Source: Robertmurraya sp.
GTDB lineage: Bacteria; Bacillota; Bacilli; Bacillales; Cytobacillaceae
Assembly (NCBI GenBank): GCA_025451895.1
Contig: JANWJP010000076.1
Coordinates: 1-48,469, forward strand
Direction: 5' to 3'
Length of the DNA stretch: 48,469 bases
Both the position numbers and the translations under genes were made by a program. The notes under the pieces are model-generated. The model was not told the origin of the DNA, ran no database searches, and saw nothing but the letters and a program-made list of their open reading frames with translations. How positions within the stretch are numbered: position 1 is the stretch's first letter; each line of letters starts with the position of its first letter. This document shows positions 44,105-48,469 of the stretch, piece after piece.

Positions 44105-45520
44105 CTACTCCTCCCCTTTTTCTTCTTTGCCGGTTGAAAATTTCTCCTGCTGGGCAAGGAATTTTCTCTCTTTTAACATATCGCGTTTTTCCCGTTTATC
44201 TTTCAAAGTGCTGTGGGAGGGGTCTGTCATGTATTGCTCCCTGCGGCGGATTCGTTCAATCCCCTGTGGAGTCAAATTAAATACATTGTCATTCATTAAA
44301 GCGGATATGCCAAGATTTGAGTTCTTTTCGAATATTTCCGGAAAAACTTCTTTATAATATTCATCTGCCCTGCCCGGAACATATCCTTCCGGTTCCGGAT
44401 ATGAAGTAATAACTCCTTCAAAATTTCTCAGAATCACTTTTTCAGGACTCTGGGAAATCAAATAATTAGGCTGAAGAACGATTTTTCCTCCTCCGCCGGG
44501 ACTGTCCAAAACAAACTGCGGAACCGCATATCCCGAAGTATGACCGCGCAACCCTTCAATAATTTCCAATCCTTTGGCCACCGGAGCCCGAAAATGACTG
44601 ATGCCTTCAGACAAATCACATTGATAAATATAATAAGGCCGAACCCTTATTTTCACAAGCTCATGCATCAGCTTTTTCATAATCGGCACACTGTCATTGA
44701 TCCCTGCCAAAATCACCGATTGATTTCCAAGGGGAACACCCGCATCAGCCAACATTTCACAGGCGCGTTTTGAATCCTCGGTTATTTCAAACGGCGTATT
44801 AAAATGTGTGTTTACCCAAACCGGATGATATTTCTTTAAAATTGCGCATAAATTCTCAGTAATTCTTTGCGGAAAAACAACAGGGGCCCTCGTTCCAATG
44901 CGGATAATTTCCACATGATCAATTTCGCGGAGTTTTCGGAGGACATACTCTAAAATGTGGTCATTGATGAGCAGTGCATCGCCTCCTGATAAAAGTACAT
45001 CACGAACCTGCGGCGTTCTTTTTATATAATTAATTGCTGCGTCAAGCTGTTTCTTCGGAACACCCATTCCAATCTGCCCGGAAAACCTCCGCCTGGTGCA
45101 AAAACGGCAATACATGGAGCATTGGTTCGTCACAAGAAATAAAACGCGGTCCGGATAGCGGTGTGTTAAGCCGGGAACAGGTGAATCTTCATCTTCATAC
45201 AGGGGATCCTCAAGATCATATTTTGTTTTATATAACTCTTTTCCAACCGGGACGGACTGCATTCTGACCGGACAGCGGGGATCATCGGGATTCATCAGGG
45301 AGGCATAATAAGGAGTGATATTTAAAGGAATAGTTTTAACGGAAATCCGGGCACCTTCCTCTTCCTCAGGGGTTAAATGAATAACCTTGCGCAGATCTTC
45401 AACGGTCCGGATTGTATTTGTCAACTGCCAGAGCCAATCATTCCATTCTTCATCGGTGACATCCTTCCAAAGCTCAATATCCTTCCAGTGCCTTTTAGGC
45501 CTGTATAATGAAGATTTCAA
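44105..45520 (-). CDS. kamA: L-lysine 2,3-aminomutase KamA (AblA)
   Basis: 471 residues from a TTG start that is 7 nt after GGGGGG; a GTG five codons earlier overlaps it. A radical-SAM enzyme: the [4Fe-4S] cysteines are in TNQCSMYCRFCTRRRF (Cys134, 138 and 141), and the PLP-binding lysine is in DSPGGGGKIVLQP. It interconverts L-alpha-lysine and L-beta-lysine. With AblB (downstream in the pathway) it makes N-epsilon-acetyl-beta-lysine, an osmolyte in methanogens; in Bacillus the operon is linked to sporulation. yokU follows 4 nt downstream. Confidence 0.97.
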   Translation of the reverse strand: MKSSLYRPKRHWKDIELWKDVTDEEWNDWLWQLTNTIRTVEDLRKVIHLTPEEEEGARISVKTIPLNITPYYASLMNPDDPRCPVRMQSVPVGKELYKTKYDLEDPLYEDEDSPVPGLTHRYPDRVLFLVTNQCSMYCRFCTRRRFSGQIGMGVPKKQLDAAINYIKRTPQVRDVLLSGGDALLINDHILEYVLRKLREIDHVEIIRIGTRAPVVFPQRITENLCAILKKYHPVWVNTHFNTPFEITEDSKRACEMLADAGVPLGNQSVILAGINDSVPIMKKLMHELVKIRVRPYYIYQCDLSEGISHFRAPVAKGLEIIEGLRGHTSGYAVPQFVLDSPGGGGKIVLQPNYLISQSPEKVILRNFEGVITSYPEPEGYVPGRADEYYKEVFPEIFEKNSNLGISALMNDNVFNLTPQGIERIRRREQYMTDPSHSTLKDKREKRDMLKERKFLAQQEKFSTGKEEKGEE

Positions 45521-46206
45521 AATCTTTCCCCCCACATTCTTTTTTTACATTATGTATGCAAAACCAATATCATCAGTGAGCGAAGTCAGTAAAACCTTTA
45601 TATTCGGTGACGGATGGTTAGCAGTTTGTGATACTGCAGGGGGTTCATTTAAAGAGATTAAAAGATTAATGAATTCAGGGATAATTTCTTAAGAACGCAG
45701 CAAAGGGCGTCGCCTGAACGCAGGAAAGGAAAACGGAGTCAATTCGGGAAAAAAGTGCCGGTTTTGTATGCGAAATTCAATTAATTGGAGTTGACGCGGG
45801 AATCTGAAGACCGTATTGCCGGTTCTTTCATTGCATCAGGCACCAGTTCAAAAAAATGAGACCGGCTTTAATTCCAAAATTCTGACACCGATGCCGGTAG
45901 TTCGGGAATTCCGGGCCCGATTTGCTTAATCTTTCACTGAATCGGGCCTTGTTCAAAAAATTAAATCATCTTACTTTTAAAAACAAAATTCAATACGGAG
46001 TCCATGGACTATTTCGCCGGTGTGCCCGAAATCCTGTTATTTTTTTATCAAAAGGAAAAAAGCGTTCCAAGCTCCCTCTGCCGCTTCAAACAATCCGGGC
46101 GGTATCAAGCACCGGAACCCTCTTCTTTTAAGGTTGGTTCTAAAAAAAGTGCTTGCCGGAAAATGTCCCGAAAATATCATCACATTTATACAAATCACGC
46201 CTTCCA
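45521..46206. other. Long gap between kamA and ablB
   Basis: About 690 bp separate two genes that are usually adjacent. It must contain the kamA promoter. A plus-strand frame of 46 codons from an ATG at about 45552 (MYAKPISSVSEVSKTFIFGD at its start) has plausible composition but no ribosome site. The rest shows several stem-loops and no supported gene. Confidence 0.5.
45914..45948. repeat. 9-bp hairpin between kamA and ablB
   Basis: GGCCCGATT / AATCGGGCC with a 17-nt loop, followed by TTGTTC on the plus strand. A terminator is possible but the U-tract is poor. Confidence 0.5.
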
Positions 46207-47070
46207 TTACTCTCCGTGGGAGCGGGACAAATCTTTTACCCATATATTCATATTTTCCAGATCACGATAAATAAAGCAGTTATTCAAAAGTCTCCCCCGG
46301 TACCGGTAACCGAGCTGGTACAGAGCCCCGTTCATTCCATACGACAAAGCTCTGGAAAGGGAATAAGCGCAAAAAATTCCCCTTTTTATCAATTCATTTT
46401 CCAATTCACAAATGAGCCATTTCATCAACCCGTGTTTACGGTGTTCACGGACGGTCGCACAATCAGTTATTTCAGCATTTTTATAGTCTGAATTTATCTC
46501 CGCGGATGCTGCGCTGACAAAATCATCATTCAAACGGTAAGCAACATAAACAGTTCCATCTGACATTGTCCTTTTAATATAATCAGGGTCCGATAACGGG
46601 GTCGGATAGATTTCAAAAACCTTTTTGTACAATGCCGCCAATTTTTCAGCGTCTTTTTCGTCCACTTTTGTCAACATATAACCTTTGAGCCTTTCCAACT
46701 CCGTTTTGCCCCTTTTCGTGGAACGGATGTCCCGCAAAATTTTTTCCTCCTTCAAGAAAGAAGATTGCCGCCTTCTCTCCGGGGAAAAATATTTGCATAA
46801 AAAATAACAGTCTGAACCAAGAAAATATTTATCAATCTGCCCTTCCCACTGATAACCGGCCTCAATAAAATCTGACAACTGCTCCCTTCTTGCCTTGACG
46901 ATTAATTTTTCCGCATTGCTTTGACCGGCAACTTCTTCACATGTCCCGATTGCTTTTTCATGATCTCCCCGGATGTCATCGATTCGTACTCTCTTATTAA
47001 AAGGATCAAGATACATTTTGATGTAATAGTTTTGTGCGGAAATTTCCCGCTCACGGGCAAAGGCTGCCAT
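46207..47070 (-). CDS. ablB: Beta-lysine N-acetyltransferase AblB (YodP)
   Basis: 287 residues from the ATG 9 nt after GGGGG; a TTG eight codons earlier is possible. The C-terminal half is a GNAT acetyltransferase domain with the acetyl-CoA region EITDCATVREHRKHGLMKWL and the end ALYQLGYRYRGRLLNNCFIY. The N-terminal half (SDFIEAGYQWEGQIDKYFLG, DCYFLCKYFSPERR) is specific to AblB/YodP. The enzyme acetylates beta-lysine made by KamA to N-epsilon-acetyl-beta-lysine. It lies 58 nt downstream of yodQ and, unusually, far upstream of kamA. Confidence 0.93.
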   Translation of the reverse strand: MAAFAREREISAQNYYIKMYLDPFNKRVRIDDIRGDHEKAIGTCEEVAGQSNAEKLIVKARREQLSDFIEAGYQWEGQIDKYFLGSDCYFLCKYFSPERRRQSSFLKEEKILRDIRSTKRGKTELERLKGYMLTKVDEKDAEKLAALYKKVFEIYPTPLSDPDYIKRTMSDGTVYVAYRLNDDFVSAASAEINSDYKNAEITDCATVREHRKHGLMKWLICELENELIKRGIFCAYSLSRALSYGMNGALYQLGYRYRGRLLNNCFIYRDLENMNIWVKDLSRSHGE

Positions 47071-47128
47071 GCTGTTTTCCCCCTTTTTATCCAAGCGCAG
47101 GAGCAGGTTATTACTCCGCCTTCCCCTT

Positions 47129-48400
47129 TCAGTTCTTCTCCCAGCCGCACCAGCGTAAAATGGTCAAAGCAATGATTTCAGCCGCCTGAAAAACGGCCTC
47201 CAGTTCCACGTACTCATTTACATCATGGGCAACACTTGTTGTTCCGGGTCCGAAGACGACGGTCGGAATCCCGCCGATATTTGAAAGTATTCCCCCGTCT
47301 GTTCCCCATGGCGCCGCTTCAAAAACCGGCTTTTCATTCATGACTTCCTCATAAGCCTGCGACAAGACAGCAGGTAAAGGATGGTTCGTGCTTATTTCTC
47401 CCGGAAACCAGCGTGCGCCGAACCAACTTAACTCAGGAGGATGACTGGCAAACCACGGATCTTCTTCTGCCAACTTGGAAAGGGCTGCAGCCATTTCTTG
47501 CTTTGCTTCAAATATATCTTCCCCCGGAGCAATGCCAAAACGCCCTTCAATTGTGCAAAAATCAGGAACTGAGGATGGCCAGTCTCCGCTATTGATCCGG
47601 CCGATATTAATCGGGATCGGAATCGGCGTATTTTTATAAAGAGGATCTGTAATCCTTTCATTGCGTCTTCTTTCCAATTCATGTAAAACGCTGATAACTG
47701 CCATTCCTTTCTCAATTGCATTGACTCCTTCGTATCTCGTACCACCGTGAGCAGCCCTGCCTTTTACATTGATTCGAAACCACACGGAGCCTTGTTGTTT
47801 GACGAAAATTTTCATATTAGTCGGTTCAGGAATTATTGCACCATCCGCCTTATAACCGCGCAACACCGCAGCAAGCGTGCCGGCTCCGCCCGATTCTTCC
47901 TCAATAACACTTTGAAAAATAATGTCCCCCTTCAATTGGAAGCCACAGGAAATTATAGCCTCGATTGCCAACAAGAGCGCAGCGGTTCCCCCCTTCATAT
48001 CTGTTGAACCTCTCCCGTAAAGACGCCCGTCCTTTATACAACCGCTGTAAGGCTCATTTTCCCAATCATTTATGTCACCCGGCGGCACAACATCAATATG
48101 GCCATTTAAAATAAGTGATTTTCCTCCGCCCCTGCCGGGAAGGACCGCGACAACATTCGGACTGCCGGAAAAGTTTTTTCTGTCGCTGCAAAAAGCAGGA
48201 TGTTTCAGCAATGCTTCGCCGCCTATTTCCCAAATATCCAATTTCAGTCCGAGTTCCCGGCATTTTTCGATGATAATGGCCTGGGCCCGGCTTTCATCGC
48301 CCCTGAGGCCGCCTTCTTGCACTAATTTTTGCAAAAAGCGGACAGCAGAATTTTCATTTTGCCGCAACCAATCTCCCAATTGCTTTTTTATTTTTTCCAA
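47129..48400 (-). CDS. yodQ: M20-family deacetylase/peptidase (YodQ)
   Basis: 423 residues from a TTG start 8 nt after GGGGG. Metal-binding motifs of the M20/ArgE-DapE family: LNGHIDVVPPGD (His/Asp), GRGSTDMKGGTAAL (bridging Asp), IEEESGGAGT (catalytic Glu-Glu), IPEPTN and, near the end, FGPGTTSVAHDVNEYVEL (last His). The dimerisation lid contains GRAAHGGTRYEG. As part of the B. subtilis yodTSRQP-kamA operon it is thought to act on N-acetylated lysine derivatives; the exact substrate is not proven. It is placed upstream of ablB as in B. subtilis, but the rest of the operon is outside the window. Confidence 0.92.
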   Translation of the reverse strand: MEKIKKQLGDWLRQNENSAVRFLQKLVQEGGLRGDESRAQAIIIEKCRELGLKLDIWEIGGEALLKHPAFCSDRKNFSGSPNVVAVLPGRGGGKSLILNGHIDVVPPGDINDWENEPYSGCIKDGRLYGRGSTDMKGGTAALLLAIEAIISCGFQLKGDIIFQSVIEEESGGAGTLAAVLRGYKADGAIIPEPTNMKIFVKQQGSVWFRINVKGRAAHGGTRYEGVNAIEKGMAVISVLHELERRRNERITDPLYKNTPIPIPINIGRINSGDWPSSVPDFCTIEGRFGIAPGEDIFEAKQEMAAALSKLAEEDPWFASHPPELSWFGARWFPGEISTNHPLPAVLSQAYEEVMNEKPVFEAAPWGTDGGILSNIGGIPTVVFGPGTTSVAHDVNEYVELEAVFQAAEIIALTILRWCGWEKN

Positions 48401-48469
48401 AGTATATCCCCCCTTGTTTAGCGCAGGCAATGTTTTGAAATATGATGAGCTTTTTTTATATGAATTTAA

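Noticed and set aside
45922-46274. Several plus-strand frames between kamA and ablB
   Set aside because: They overlap each other in different frames, have no ribosome sites, and run into the 3' end of ablB.

Overview
The window is a 48.5 kb stretch of a low-to-mid GC Gram-positive chromosome. It almost certainly comes from a spore-forming member of the Bacillaceae. The evidence is a set of proteins and gene orders typical of Bacillus subtilis and its relatives: YodL-YozD-YodN-YozE-YokU-KamA-YodP-YodQ, CtpA-YodJ-DeoD, YxlE-YxlF-YxlG, Ku/LigD, GlpP/GlpK/GlpD and ribDE-BA-H. There is also a GerT-like spore protein with a good sigma-K-type promoter. Shine-Dalgarno sequences are strong, and TTG or GTG starts are common. 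Most genes are on the minus strand. I see no rRNA, tRNA, CRISPR array or intact mobile element.

Layout. 1-5.6 kb: small lipoprotein and membrane genes, a metallophosphoesterase, a GNAT acetyltransferase, a YdjO-like protein, a cold-shock protein, and a divergent folD. The folD leader carries what reads as a ZTP (pfl) riboswitch with a terminator. An IS21-like end lies just upstream. 5.6-10.1 kb: glycerol regulon glpD-glpK-glpP. The promoter overlaps a perfect cre site, and leader terminators precede both glpK and glpD, as expected for GlpP antitermination. 10.2-13.2 kb: divergent ku and ligD (NHEJ). 13.5-17.3 kb: riboflavin operon with FMN riboswitch. 17.3-21.9 kb: thioredoxin-like protein, then a decayed patatin phospholipase gene split by an AT-rich orphan gene and an IS1595-like remnant.

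21.9-30.5 kb: yxlEFG-like ABC operon, a DUF4870 protein, then a response regulator / ABC ATPase / permease / histidine kinase module. This module is divergent from uppP and looks like an envelope-antibiotic resistance unit. An atypical SDR follows. 30.7-36.8 kb: GerT-like protein, a YtkA-like lipoprotein, a lipoprotein/response regulator/kinase operon, small proteins, and a secreted protein with a His/Cys motif. 36.8-48.4 kb: ctpA, yodJ, deoD, the yod/yoz small-gene cluster, and the beta-lysine genes kamA, ablB and yodQ. An unexplained gap of about 690 bp separates kamA from ablB.

Most conventional genes form short operons ended by clear intrinsic terminators. The least ordinary regions are the regulatory leaders (folD, glpK, glpD), the broken patatin locus, the kinase/ABC/uppP module, the SDR with a replaced catalytic tyrosine, and several proteins of 41-59 residues. 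Function calls rest on motif recognition by eye; no database search was run.
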